Source: Bradyrhizobium cytisi (lineage in GTDB: Bacteria; Pseudomonadota; Alphaproteobacteria; Rhizobiales; Xanthobacteraceae). Taken from it: a DNA stretch of 64,000 bases. Position numbers and translations under genes: made by a program. Numbering within the stretch: the first letter of the stretch is position 1; each line of letters starts with the position of its first letter. The notes below the pieces were generated by a model. That model was not told the DNA's origin. It did no database searches and worked only from the letters and a program-made list of their open reading frames with translations. Below, in pieces: positions 41,263-50,331 of this stretch. The stretch is taken from assembly GCF_008123515.1 (NCBI RefSeq), contig NZ_VSSR01000034.1, forward strand, positions 1 to 64,000. The letters are read 5' to 3'.

Positions 41263-42321
41263 TCAGTTCTTCAGCACGATGCGGCCGACCACGTGGCCCG
41301 CGCGCAGCTCATCGATCCATTTCTGGACATCGCCCATCGGCTCTTCGCGCATCGGTGTCGGCTTGATCTTGCCGGCGCGGGCGAGCGCCATCAGTTCATG
41401 CGCCTCAGCAAGCGTGCCGACCATAAAACCCTCGACCGTGAGGCGCTTGTAGACCCATTGCACCATCGGCAGCGTGAACTGGCCGCCCATCAGGCCGGAG
41501 ACCACGACCTTGCCGCCGCGCGCGGCAACCGCGACCGCGAATGCCATCGACTTCTCGTTGCCGGCGAAATCGACGACCTCGTCAAAACCGCCATCGGTCT
41601 CCTTCAGGATGCGCTTGATCGCGTCGGGCTCGGACGGATCGTAGGCGTTGGCCGCGCCGTTCTTCAGCGCGGTCTCGCGGGCGGCCGGCGAGAGATCGGC
41701 GACCGTGATCGGCTGCTTGAACATGGCTTGCGCGAATGACAGGCCCATCATGCCGACGCCGCCCAGACCAATCAGCAAGAGGTTGCGCTGGCGCGGACGG
41801 TCGACCAGGCGCTTGAGCGCGCCATAGGCGGTGACGCCGGAGCACATCAAGGTCGCGGCCTGGTTGACGGGCAGCGGATCGTAATCGAGCAGATACTTTG
41901 CGTCGGGCACCAGCACGTGGGTGGCGAAGCCGCCGTCGATGGAGACGCCGAGGAAGCGCTGCCTGGCGCAGAGGTTCTCGTCGCCATTCTTGCAGTCGCG
42001 GCACTGGCCGCAGCCGATCCAGGGAAACACCGCCTTCTTCGAACCGACGAGACCCGCCGCCACGTCGGGGCCGACTTCGTCGACGACGCCGGCGATCTCG
42101 TGGCCGAGCGTGAAGGGAAGCGTCATGCCGCGCGTGGTGTCGAGCTTCTTGCCGCCGCCGAGATCGGCATAGCCGTCCTGGATGTGCAGGTCGGAATGGC
42201 AGAGGCCGCAGCGCTCGATGCGCACCAGCACCTCACGTCCTTGCGGCTTGGGCGTATCGACGATGGTCTCGCACAAGGGTGCATCGAACGTGACCAGCGA
42301 CTGCCGGCGCATCACCGCCAT
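41263..42321 (-). CDS. Zinc-dependent alcohol dehydrogenase
   Basis: The 352-aa medium-chain dehydrogenase has the catalytic zinc site (RCGLCHSDLH, GHEIAG), the structural zinc cluster CGQCRDCKNGDENLC and the cofactor motif GLGGVGMMG. Start ATG 42321 has GGAGG seven bases upstream, and lies 25 bases behind rsmA; the frame extends further up but inside rsmA. It is the last gene of the lpt-surA-pdxA-rsmA run, with which it has no obvious pathway link. Substrate is unknown; similar enzymes act on aliphatic or aryl alcohols. Confidence 0.9.
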   Translation of the reverse strand: MAVMRRQSLVTFDAPLCETIVDTPKPQGREVLVRIERCGLCHSDLHIQDGYADLGGGKKLDTTRGMTLPFTLGHEIAGVVDEVGPDVAAGLVGSKKAVFPWIGCGQCRDCKNGDENLCARQRFLGVSIDGGFATHVLVPDAKYLLDYDPLPVNQAATLMCSGVTAYGALKRLVDRPRQRNLLLIGLGGVGMMGLSFAQAMFKQPITVADLSPAARETALKNGAANAYDPSEPDAIKRILKETDGGFDEVVDFAGNEKSMAFAVAVAARGGKVVVSGLMGGQFTLPMVQWVYKRLTVEGFMVGTLAEAHELMALARAGKIKPTPMREEPMGDVQKWIDELRAGHVVGRIVLKN

Positions 42322-42346
42322 TTTCTTTCCTCCGGAATTTCCATTC

Positions 42347-43201
42347 TCACGTTTCGGCTCGTATATCCGCCAATTCACGCGCCATGGCAACAAAGCCGGA
42401 GATGGGAATGGTCTCGGCACGCCGCGTCGCATCGACGCCGGCCGCCTGCGCAAGCCGCGCGGGATCCGCTTGAAGCGATTTCAGGCTCTGGCGCAGCATT
42501 TTCCGGCGCTGGCCGAAGGCCGCGGCGGCGACCTGCTCGAGCATCTTGCGATCGCACGGCAGAGGCTCCGCGCGCGGCACCAGGCGCACGACCGAGGAGG
42601 TGACCTTCGGCGGCGGCACGAAGGCGGATGGTGAGATGTCGAACAGGATTTTGGTCTCGCAGCGCCAGTTGGCGAGCACGCCGAGCCGGCCATAGGCCTC
42701 CTCGTCCTCGCGCGCGACGATGCGCTCGCCGACCTCGCGCTGAAACATCAGCACCATCATGTCGAACCAGGGCGGCCAGGGCTCGGTGGTGAGCCAGTTG
42801 ATCAGGAGCTGGGTCGCGATGTTGTAGGGCAGATTGGCGACGATCTTCGCGCGCTCTCCGCCAAGCAGCGGACGCGGATCGAAGGTCATGGCATCGCCAT
42901 GCACGATCTCGAGCCGGCCGGGATAGCGCGCGGAAATGTCATCCAGCGCCGGGATCGCGCGCTCGTCATGCTCGATCGCGATGACGCGTTTGGCGCCGAG
43001 CGCGAGCAGTGCGCGCGTCAGTCCGCCCGGGCCCGGGCCGATCTCGACGATGGTGCTCTCTTCCAGCGGCGTTGCCGCGCGCGCGATGCGCGCGGTGAGA
43101 TTGAGATCGAGCAGAAAGTTCTGGCCCAGCGATTTGCGGGCCGACAGAGCGTGCTGGCGAATGACCTCGCGAAGCGGCGGGAGGTCGTCGATCGCGCTCA
43201 T
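42347..43201 (-). CDS. rsmA: 16S rRNA dimethyladenosine transferase
   Basis: RsmA (KsgA) dimethylates A1518/A1519 of 16S rRNA during 30S maturation. The 284-aa protein has LGQNFLLDLNLTARI, the SAM loop VEIGPGPGGLTRALL, and the motif NLPYNIATQLLINWL (N-x-PY). Its ATG overlaps the pdxA stop (TAATG), so the two are translationally coupled. surA-pdxA-rsmA is a conserved order from E. coli to alphaproteobacteria. Length is normal. Confidence 0.96.
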   Translation of the reverse strand: MSAIDDLPPLREVIRQHALSARKSLGQNFLLDLNLTARIARAATPLEESTIVEIGPGPGGLTRALLALGAKRVIAIEHDERAIPALDDISARYPGRLEIVHGDAMTFDPRPLLGGERAKIVANLPYNIATQLLINWLTTEPWPPWFDMMVLMFQREVGERIVAREDEEAYGRLGVLANWRCETKILFDISPSAFVPPPKVTSSVVRLVPRAEPLPCDRKMLEQVAAAAFGQRRKMLRQSLKSLQADPARLAQAAGVDATRRAETIPISGFVAMARELADIRAET

Positions 43202-44211
43202 TAGCTGTTTGCAGCCGCCATGCGGCTGGCAAGCTTGAGCGCCGCGATCAGGCTCGCCGGATTGGCCTTGCCGGTGCCGGCGATGTCGAAGGCGGTGCCG
43301 TGATCGGGCGAGGTGCGGATGAAGGGCAGGCCGAGCGTGACGTTGACGGCGTCGTCGAACGCCACCGTCTTGATCGGGATCAGCGCCTGGTCGTGATACA
43401 TGCAGACCGCGCAGTCATAAGTGTTTCGCGCGGCTTCGTGGAACATGGTGTCGGCGGGCAGCGGTCCCCTGGCGTCGATGCCGTCATGGCGCAGCGCTTT
43501 CAGCGCCGGCGCGATCACGGTCTGCTCCTCATGTCCGAGCGAACCGTCCTCGCCGGCATGCGGGTTGAGGCCGGAGATCGCGATCCGCGGCCGCGCAATG
43601 CCGAAGCGTGATGTGAGCTCAGTCGCGACGATGCGCACGGTCGAGACGATGAGCTCGCTCGTGAGCTGGGTAAGGGCTTCCCGCAGGGAAACGTGGATCG
43701 TCACCGGCACCACGGCGAGCCGCGGCGACCACAGCATCATCACCGGCTGCGGCACGCTGGCATCGGTGGCTGCGAGCTCGGCGAGGAATTCGGTGTGGCC
43801 GGGATGACGGAAGCCCGCGCGGTAGAGCACGCTCTTGGCGATCGGGTTGGTGACGACGGCGCTGGCGCGGCCGGCACGGACGTCGCTGACGGCCTGGCGA
43901 ATCGAGGCAAGGGCTGCCGGTGCGCTCGAGGCGTCGGGCTTACCGGGCGCAGCGGTCGCACGCCCGCCGGTCGCAACCACGGGCAGGGCGTCGGCGAAGG
44001 CGCTCTCGGCTTCGCCCGGGCTCACCGCGGCGATCCTGATCTCGGCGCCGAGTGCTTTGGCGCGCTGCGCGATCAGCGCCTCGTCGCCGAGCAGATAGAA
44101 GGCGGGCAGGCCTAGCTCGCGGCGCCTGAGCCAGGCTGCGATGGTGATGTCGGGGCCGATGCCGGCGGGCTCTCCGAGCGTCAGTGCAAGGGGCTTTGCG
44201 GGAGCAGCCAT
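43201..44211 (-). CDS. pdxA: 4-hydroxythreonine-4-phosphate dehydrogenase
   Basis: PdxA makes the aminoacetone precursor used by PdxJ in vitamin B6 synthesis. The 336-aa protein begins ALTLGEPAGIGPDITI, contains LNPHAGEDGSLGHEE and MYHDQALIPIKTVAFDDAVN with the metal-binding His residues, and FIRTSPDHGTAFDIAGTGKA. These match PdxA across its length. Its ATG overlaps the surA stop by one base (TGATG) and its stop overlaps the rsmA start. Confidence 0.96.
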   Translation of the reverse strand: MAAPAKPLALTLGEPAGIGPDITIAAWLRRRELGLPAFYLLGDEALIAQRAKALGAEIRIAAVSPGEAESAFADALPVVATGGRATAAPGKPDASSAPAALASIRQAVSDVRAGRASAVVTNPIAKSVLYRAGFRHPGHTEFLAELAATDASVPQPVMMLWSPRLAVVPVTIHVSLREALTQLTSELIVSTVRIVATELTSRFGIARPRIAISGLNPHAGEDGSLGHEEQTVIAPALKALRHDGIDARGPLPADTMFHEAARNTYDCAVCMYHDQALIPIKTVAFDDAVNVTLGLPFIRTSPDHGTAFDIAGTGKANPASLIAALKLASRMAAANS

Positions 44212-45155
44212 CAGTGGTTGCGATATTCGATCATCGCCGCTTTACGGAGCTCGTCGAGATAGACCCTCTGGGTCTTCTCGTACTTCTCCGTATACATCTT
44301 CTCGCGGATCTCGCGCTTCTTCGGCGTATCGATCGTGGTCGGCTTGCGCGAGCAAAGCACGACCATCTCGATGCCGGCCTTGGTCACTTCGGGTGCCGTG
44401 AGGTGGCCGATCGCGGTGTCGTCGAGAACCTTGCGCAGCGCCTCCGGCAGGTCGGCGGTGGTCTTGGTGACGCTGTCGCGGATGGTGGCGTTCGGCGTCG
44501 AACGGAACAGCGAATTGGCTTCCTCGCAGCTTCCGACACGCGAGCGATATTGCTCGGCTTCCTTCATCCGCGTCTCCTGGAAGGCGGCGGACGAGCCGCG
44601 CGGCACGATCAGCACGATCGGCTGCATCTTGTATTCGGTGCCCTCGATCTGAAGCTTCTCGTCGCCGCCTTCCCGCACCTTGTCGGCGACGTCCTTCTCG
44701 CTGACTAGCAACTTCTCCTTGAAGCGGCCGCGCACGAGGCTGGTCCAGACCATCTCGGACTTCATGCGATTCTTGAGAGCTTCGGGGCGCACGCCCTTGA
44801 CCTCGAGCGATTTGGTGAGCTGATCGGGCGAGATGCGCATGCGCTGCGCCATGCCCTCGTAGGACTGGTTGATGTCGGAAGCGGTGGGATCGACGCCGTA
44901 CTTCTTGCCTTCCTTGAGCTTGATCTTGTCGTCGATCAGCACGTTGATGACGTCCTGCCGGCTCGGGGCCTTCTGCGTCGTCAGCTGGTCGAGCTTGGAG
45001 CGCTGCTCGATGTCGAAATCGGTGATGGGATCGCCGTTGACCATGACCACGATGTTCTGCGCACGCGCAGGTGCGCCGGCGAGAACCAGTATGGAGGCCA
45101 GCACGGCGCCCAGCACGAGGAGGGGGAGGCGGAAGACAGGCAATCGGATGGTCAT
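44211..45155 (-). CDS. surA: SurA-like periplasmic chaperone / peptidylprolyl isomerase
   Basis: The 314-aa protein has a signal peptide (RLPLLVLGAVLASILVLAGAPARA) and a SurA N-terminal domain with VVMVNGDPITDFDIEQRSKL. It is shorter than E. coli SurA and has room for only one weak parvulin-like domain, as is usual in alphaproteobacteria. It likely escorts outer membrane proteins such as LptD, encoded 83 bases upstream. pdxA and rsmA follow with overlapping codons. Isomerase activity is uncertain. Confidence 0.88.
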   Translation of the reverse strand: MTIRLPVFRLPLLVLGAVLASILVLAGAPARAQNIVVMVNGDPITDFDIEQRSKLDQLTTQKAPSRQDVINVLIDDKIKLKEGKKYGVDPTASDINQSYEGMAQRMRISPDQLTKSLEVKGVRPEALKNRMKSEMVWTSLVRGRFKEKLLVSEKDVADKVREGGDEKLQIEGTEYKMQPIVLIVPRGSSAAFQETRMKEAEQYRSRVGSCEEANSLFRSTPNATIRDSVTKTTADLPEALRKVLDDTAIGHLTAPEVTKAGIEMVVLCSRKPTTIDTPKKREIREKMYTEKYEKTQRVYLDELRKAAMIEYRNH

Positions 45156-45238
45156 GATCGGGTCGTCATGGTTGTCGCTCGCATGTCAGCCGCAATGATT
45201 CCGCGATAGGGAACAGGCGGCCGGCATTTTAGATGGGT

Positions 45239-47725
45239 TCACTGGTAACCGGCGGTACCGCTGGACCCGGTCGAGGTCGCCAGCGTGCGCAGGCCGATCT
45301 GGAACATGAACGCGTGGCTCAGCACGGGCGGTGTTGTGCCCGCGGAGTAGCTATACGAAGTTACATAGTTCGCCGCCAGCACGAAGCAATCGTCGACATA
45401 GCCGGCGCCGAGCACGTATTGGTTGATCTTGTTGGCCTCGAGGTCCCAGCGCGCCGAGCCGGTCACCACCCAATTGGTCGCGACCTTGATCGAGCCTGTC
45501 GTCAGAATACCCTCGCGGCGGGTCAAATAGCCGAGCTCCGGCTGCGCCGCATAATTGCCGTACATCACGCTGACCGCCCAGCGATTGAAGTTGGCGCGGC
45601 CTTCCGCCTCGAAGCGCTGGACGTTCCAGGTCTGCTCGTCCATGCGGGAGCGGACGCTGAACGTATAGGTGCTGTTCGGCGAGTAGGCCGCGCTCGCCAC
45701 GTAATCCGAACGCGGCTTGTCGAGGCCGGAATTGATGCCGGTATTGATGGAGTCCTGCACCGCGTAGGAGTTCATGCCGAACAGCTGGTAGGACTGGCCG
45801 AACAGCACTTTGACGGCGCCGCCCTTGTCGAACTGTGTGGTCGCCTGCACGCCGACATTGGCGCGGCCGCCGCCCTCGACACGGTCGTAGCCGGAGAACT
45901 TGTCGACGCTGAACAGGTTCGAGGTGTCGAACACCATGCTCTGCGCATCCTCGTTCGGAAGCTTGCCGGCATAGGTCTCGTTCGGGCGGATGATGATCTG
46001 CGCGATCGGCTCGATGGTGGTCGAGCCCCAGGGCTGAACGTTGATGAAGGGATAGCGATATTCGAGGCCGACGGTCGGCATCAGGCGGAACGCCTGGGTG
46101 TCGCCGACGGGCAGGTAGTTCGAAACGCCCGGCTGGTTGGAGACGTCGGAATTGATCGCGTCGGCGCGCAGGATCGCGAATGGCGTCCAGATCTCGCCGA
46201 AGGGATCGGTGAAGGACTTGCGCCACTGCGCCTCCGCCGTCAGGCGGGTGTAGGTGCCGGGGAAGCCGCGCAGCAGGCACTGCGACGGCGTGCGCGCGAG
46301 CGGATCGGCTGACGTCGTCGTGCACAGGCCGCTGGTGTTGGCCGCCGTCGTGATCGGATCGAACGCCGCGTCGTTACGCGTCAGATTGACGAAGTTGGTC
46401 TTGTAGGAGACCTCGCCGCCGAAGATCGGATAGTTGAGCACGTTCGAGTAGTCGATCACGGGATAGACGACCGGGACCTGCTGCTGGTTGCCCGAGAAGC
46501 TCGTCCAGTACATCGTGCGCGCGTCGAAGAAGCTGCGATTGCCGACGCCGGTCAGATAGAGCTGCGACAGCGCATCCGTCGGCAGGTTCAGGAACGAGCC
46601 GAGCGGATCGCGATAGGCCGACAGGCGGTAGTCCGACATGAAATAGTAATCGGAGAGCAGGACGCCGTCCCAGCCCCAGACCCATTTGTCGTTCAGCGCG
46701 AACTGGCCCTTGGTCTCGATGCCGCCGCGGAACTGGCGGTCGCCCGGCTGGCCGGCGAAATTGCCGGGGTTGAGCTGGTCGATGCCGTAGACGCGAACCT
46801 GATAGGCGCCGTCCATCAGGCGCTGGCGGAACTCGGCCTGGAACAGCACGCCCTGCTTGGAGGTGATGCGCGGGCTGAAGGTCGCGTCCATGTCGGGCGC
46901 GATCGCCCAGTAGAACGGGACTTCGACGCCGTAGCCGAACGCCGTGTAGGAGGTGAAGCCCGGCATCAGGAAGCCGGTCTTGCGCTTCACGCTCGGATCG
47001 GGCGTCGAGAAATAGGGCATGTAGGCGAGCGGCACGCCGAAGAATTCGAGCTGCGCCGTCTCGAAATAGAGCATCTTCTCCTGCTGGTCGTGGATGATGC
47101 GGGCGCCCTTGACCTGCCAGAGCGGCGGCTTCTTCGGATCGTCCTTGCACGGCGCGCAGGCCGTGTAGACGCCGTTCTCGAACACCGTGTAGTTGCCGGA
47201 GGAGCGGTCGGCGCGGGTCGCGGCCATGCGGGTCTGGTCGGCAGTGTCCACGCGCAGCGAATCGACGAAGCCGTCGCGGTAATCGTCGGAAAGATCCAGG
47301 ATCTCGGCGTAGGTGATCTTGCCGTCCGCATCCGTCATGCGGATGTTGCCTTCGGCATGGAGCCGCTTGGTTTTCTGGTCGTAGATGACCCGGTCGGCCT
47401 CGACGCTGGTGCCGTTGTAGAACAGCTGGACGTTGCCGACCGCGGAGACGCGCGAATTGTTGTAGTCGTAATCGACCTCGGTCGCCTGCACGAGCATCTG
47501 CCCGTCATTGGCGGCCTTGGGCGGCGTCGGACGTGGCGGCCGCGGATTGTAGGTGTAGCTCTGGGCGGCAGCCGGCGTCACCGCGGCAAGATCGATCATG
47601 CCGGCAAGCGATACGGTCGCGATCAGGGCGAGCAGGAGCCTGCGGACAGACAAGCCGAATCCGTTCGCGCGCACGGGATTGCGCAACGCCAAACCAGACA
47701 CGTGTCCTCGGCGGACGGTCGTCAC
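45239..47725 (-). CDS. lptD: LPS assembly protein LptD
   Basis: LptD is the outer membrane barrel that inserts LPS at the cell surface. The 828-aa protein has a signal sequence near residues 27-55 (RLLLALIATVSLAGMIDLAAVTPAAAQS). An OstA-type jellyroll follows (ATEVDYDYNNSRVSAVGNVQLFYNG, RLHAEGNIRMTDADGKITYAE), then a beta-barrel. The GTG at 47725 overlaps the lptG stop (TAGTG), which supports it as start and shows coupling. lptF-lptG-lptD in one run is the usual alphaproteobacterial order. Confidence 0.94.
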   Translation of the reverse strand: MTTVRRGHVSGLALRNPVRANGFGLSVRRLLLALIATVSLAGMIDLAAVTPAAAQSYTYNPRPPRPTPPKAANDGQMLVQATEVDYDYNNSRVSAVGNVQLFYNGTSVEADRVIYDQKTKRLHAEGNIRMTDADGKITYAEILDLSDDYRDGFVDSLRVDTADQTRMAATRADRSSGNYTVFENGVYTACAPCKDDPKKPPLWQVKGARIIHDQQEKMLYFETAQLEFFGVPLAYMPYFSTPDPSVKRKTGFLMPGFTSYTAFGYGVEVPFYWAIAPDMDATFSPRITSKQGVLFQAEFRQRLMDGAYQVRVYGIDQLNPGNFAGQPGDRQFRGGIETKGQFALNDKWVWGWDGVLLSDYYFMSDYRLSAYRDPLGSFLNLPTDALSQLYLTGVGNRSFFDARTMYWTSFSGNQQQVPVVYPVIDYSNVLNYPIFGGEVSYKTNFVNLTRNDAAFDPITTAANTSGLCTTTSADPLARTPSQCLLRGFPGTYTRLTAEAQWRKSFTDPFGEIWTPFAILRADAINSDVSNQPGVSNYLPVGDTQAFRLMPTVGLEYRYPFINVQPWGSTTIEPIAQIIIRPNETYAGKLPNEDAQSMVFDTSNLFSVDKFSGYDRVEGGGRANVGVQATTQFDKGGAVKVLFGQSYQLFGMNSYAVQDSINTGINSGLDKPRSDYVASAAYSPNSTYTFSVRSRMDEQTWNVQRFEAEGRANFNRWAVSVMYGNYAAQPELGYLTRREGILTTGSIKVATNWVVTGSARWDLEANKINQYVLGAGYVDDCFVLAANYVTSYSYSAGTTPPVLSHAFMFQIGLRTLATSTGSSGTAGYQ

Positions 47726-48822
47726 TATCCGTCCTCCTGATACAGCAAGGCCAAAAAGCCGGTGAGGCCGCCCACCACCGCGGGCAACCACGCCGCAGCG
47801 ATCGGATGCATCAACTCAGCCTTGCTCAAGTCTTCAGTCACTTTCGACAGAACGTAGAGCAGAAAGCCTGCGCCCACGCCACTCAAAACCATCTTCTGTA
47901 CGCCGCCCATCCGGAAGAAGCGCAGCGACACGGAAGCCGCGAGCATCACCATGGCGGCGAGCAAAAACGGCTGTGCCAGCAGCTTGTGATACTGGAGTCG
48001 ATATCCGGCTGTCGCGAACCCCGAGCTCTCCGATGAGCGGATGTAGCTCGGTAGTTGCCAAAAGGACACAGTCTCGGGTGTGGAAAAGCTGTTGCGGACC
48101 TGCGCTTCGGTCAACGTCGTCGGAATCTCGAGGCTGGCCTGATCGACCGGCGGGGCATCGAGCGAGAAGCGGCGCACGCCCTTGAACAGCCAGTGGCCGG
48201 ACTCGAGCGTCGCCTCGCGCGCCTCGACCCGCTCCTTGAAATGCTGCTCTGTGTCAAACCGGAACAGCGTGAGCCCTGTCAGCCGGACGCCCTGCTGCTC
48301 GCTGCGCGCGGCGTTGATGATGGTTTGGCCGTCGCTGGTCACCTGGTTGAGCCAGAAGCCGGATGCATCCTGAATGCCGCCGCCCGGTGCCGAGCCGAAC
48401 AGCTCGGCTTCCATCCGCTTGGAGAGCTCGCGCAGGTTAGCCGACATCGGATTGTAGGCGACGGTAGCGATCACGCCGATCAGGAGCGCGCTGCCGAGCG
48501 CGGGCGAGATGAACTGCCAGGCCGAGACGCCGGCGGCGCGCGCCACCACGAGCTCGAGCCGGCGGGAGAGGGCGAGATAGCACATCATGGCGCCGATCAG
48601 CATGCAGAACGGCGTCAGCTTCTCCAGCAGCTGCGGCACCCGGAACAGCGAGGTTTCCGCGACCATGACCGCGGAGGCTGAGGCCAGCCCTGAGGTCTTG
48701 CGCACCATCTCGATGTAGTCGACCAGCACCAGCAGCAGGAAAATGCTCGCGAACACGCCGAGCGCGGCGACCACGAATCGGCCGGCGAAATAGCGCCCGA
48801 GCGTGTTGGTGAGCATGCTCAT
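47725..48822 (-). CDS. lptG: LPS export permease LptG
   Basis: LptG forms with LptF the inner membrane channel of the LptB2FG extractor. The protein of 365 aa begins MSMLTNTLGRYFAGRFVVAALGVFASIFLLLVLVDYIEMVRK, then has three TM segments at the C-terminus around a periplasmic domain. ATG 48822 overlaps the lptF stop (ATGA), so the frame's upstream extension to 48930 is not used. FRMGGVQKMVLSGVGAGFLLYVLSKV is typical of the YjgP/YjgQ family. lptB is not in the window. Confidence 0.94.
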   Translation of the reverse strand: MSMLTNTLGRYFAGRFVVAALGVFASIFLLLVLVDYIEMVRKTSGLASASAVMVAETSLFRVPQLLEKLTPFCMLIGAMMCYLALSRRLELVVARAAGVSAWQFISPALGSALLIGVIATVAYNPMSANLRELSKRMEAELFGSAPGGGIQDASGFWLNQVTSDGQTIINAARSEQQGVRLTGLTLFRFDTEQHFKERVEAREATLESGHWLFKGVRRFSLDAPPVDQASLEIPTTLTEAQVRNSFSTPETVSFWQLPSYIRSSESSGFATAGYRLQYHKLLAQPFLLAAMVMLAASVSLRFFRMGGVQKMVLSGVGAGFLLYVLSKVTEDLSKAELMHPIAAAWLPAVVGGLTGFLALLYQEDG

Positions 48823-49988
48823 GCGGCGGCCGGCCGCCCGAACAGCCGCGCGATACGCGCGTTTGATCTGTTGATGGCTTCCATCAGGCCGGCAGGCGGC
48901 TCGACCACGACACCGCCGACGATCATCCACATGCCGGCACCGATCGCTGTCACCAGCATCGCATATTGCACGGCGGCGGCGAACGGCGACTTCACCGCCA
49001 TCACCGAGCAGGCAAATCCGGCCATGCGCAACCCGAACACCGCGAGCACCGAGCCGCCGATCGAGAAGTTGCGGCTCTGGCGCGTGGTGCGCGGCGCGCC
49101 GAGGAAGGCGAAGGTCAGTGCCGCAAACGCGAACGGATAGAGCGGCGCCATCAGGCGGTCATGCAGCTCGGACCAGAATTGGCCGGGGACCGCCTTGTAG
49201 ACGGGGTCGTCCTCGGACGGCGAGAACAGCTCCCAGAGATAGCGTTCGCGAATGCCGAGGGTGACGTCGTGGCCCTGGTTGGAGAACTTCGACATGTCGA
49301 AGCCGTAGCGGCCGAAGGCCACCAGCGCCGGATCGCGCTTGCCGGCCTCGAAGCGCTGGAGATTGCCGTCCTTGAGGACCAGGAACGAACCGTTCTCGTT
49401 CTTCACGACCTCGCCGTGCTCGGCGACGATCGAGACGCGCTCATTGGGATCGCGGCGGTCGTCGATGAAAATGCCGGCGAGAATGCCGCCGGGCTGCCGC
49501 TCGCGGATCCGGATCGTGAGATTCTTGTCGAGCTGGGCAAAGCGGCCGGGCTGCAGGATGTTGGTGAGCACGTCGGCGGTGATCTCGGCATCCCATTGCT
49601 TGATCCGCCGCATGCCATCGGGGGCGAGATAGGCCGAGATGAAGGTGACCAGCAGCGCCACCACGCAGGTGGCGTAGAAGAACGGATAGAACAGCCGGAA
49701 CGGCGAGAAGCCGGCGGCATTCATCACGATGATTTCGGAATCGGTCGCGAGCTTGTTCAGCGTGTGCGAGATCGCGATCATCAGCGCGATCGGCGAGATA
49801 ATCAGGACCAGCGCCGGAATGACGAGCCCGGTGATGCCGAGGAAGGTCAGGATGGTCTGACCCTGGCTCGTCATCAGGTCGATGCCGCGCAACGCCTGCG
49901 TAATCCAGATCACGCCGGTGAGGCTGACCAGGACGAGCGCAAACGACGCCAGCGTCGTGCGGAAAATATACCTGTCGATTGACCCCAT
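48819..49988 (-). CDS. lptF: LPS export permease LptF
   Basis: The 389-aa protein is a YjgP/YjgQ-family permease starting MGSIDRYIFRTTLASFALVLVSLTGVIWITQALRGIDLM, with the next TM LTFLGITGLVIPALVLIISPIALMIA. A periplasmic beta-jellyroll domain and three further TM segments at the C-terminus follow. It pairs with LptG to pull LPS from the inner membrane. It is first in the lptF-lptG-lptD-surA-pdxA-rsmA run and diverges from pepA over a 343-base gap that must hold both promoters. Confidence 0.94.
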   Translation of the reverse strand: MGSIDRYIFRTTLASFALVLVSLTGVIWITQALRGIDLMTSQGQTILTFLGITGLVIPALVLIISPIALMIAISHTLNKLATDSEIIVMNAAGFSPFRLFYPFFYATCVVALLVTFISAYLAPDGMRRIKQWDAEITADVLTNILQPGRFAQLDKNLTIRIRERQPGGILAGIFIDDRRDPNERVSIVAEHGEVVKNENGSFLVLKDGNLQRFEAGKRDPALVAFGRYGFDMSKFSNQGHDVTLGIRERYLWELFSPSEDDPVYKAVPGQFWSELHDRLMAPLYPFAFAALTFAFLGAPRTTRQSRNFSIGGSVLAVFGLRMAGFACSVMAVKSPFAAAVQYAMLVTAIGAGMWMIVGGVVVEPPAGLMEAINRSNARIARLFGRPAAA

Positions 49989-50331
49989 GCGCTACCGCAC
50001 GAATCCCACCAAAGCCCCAACGCGCGCACCGGAAGCCCTTCTGTCCAACCAATCCCCTGACAGGGGATCCCCAAGGTCGGCCAGGCTGCTCTTCCGGAGG
50101 CTCACTTTCTCACTACCATCCCTTTGATCCGTCAACAAAATGGCTGACCCATGGCACCCTCAACATATGGTTAATATTTCGCTCGTTGTGGCGTCCCTGC
50201 CACGGCCGGCGCTTGGCATCCACCGTGGCTCTGGCCCATAGTGGGGACAGACGAGTGAATCGCCGTTCAGATCCGGCTCTCGGCCGGTCCCCTTGATTGG
50301 CAAAATATCCCATGTTTTCGAGGAGTTACCC
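49989..50331. other. Divergent promoter region lptF / pepA
   Basis: These 343 bases lie between the starts of lptF (minus) and pepA (plus). On the minus strand TTGACG followed after 17 bases by TGAGAA is a possible but weak lptF promoter near 50105-50135. No clear pepA promoter was identified. No repeat or gene is visible. Confidence 0.4.
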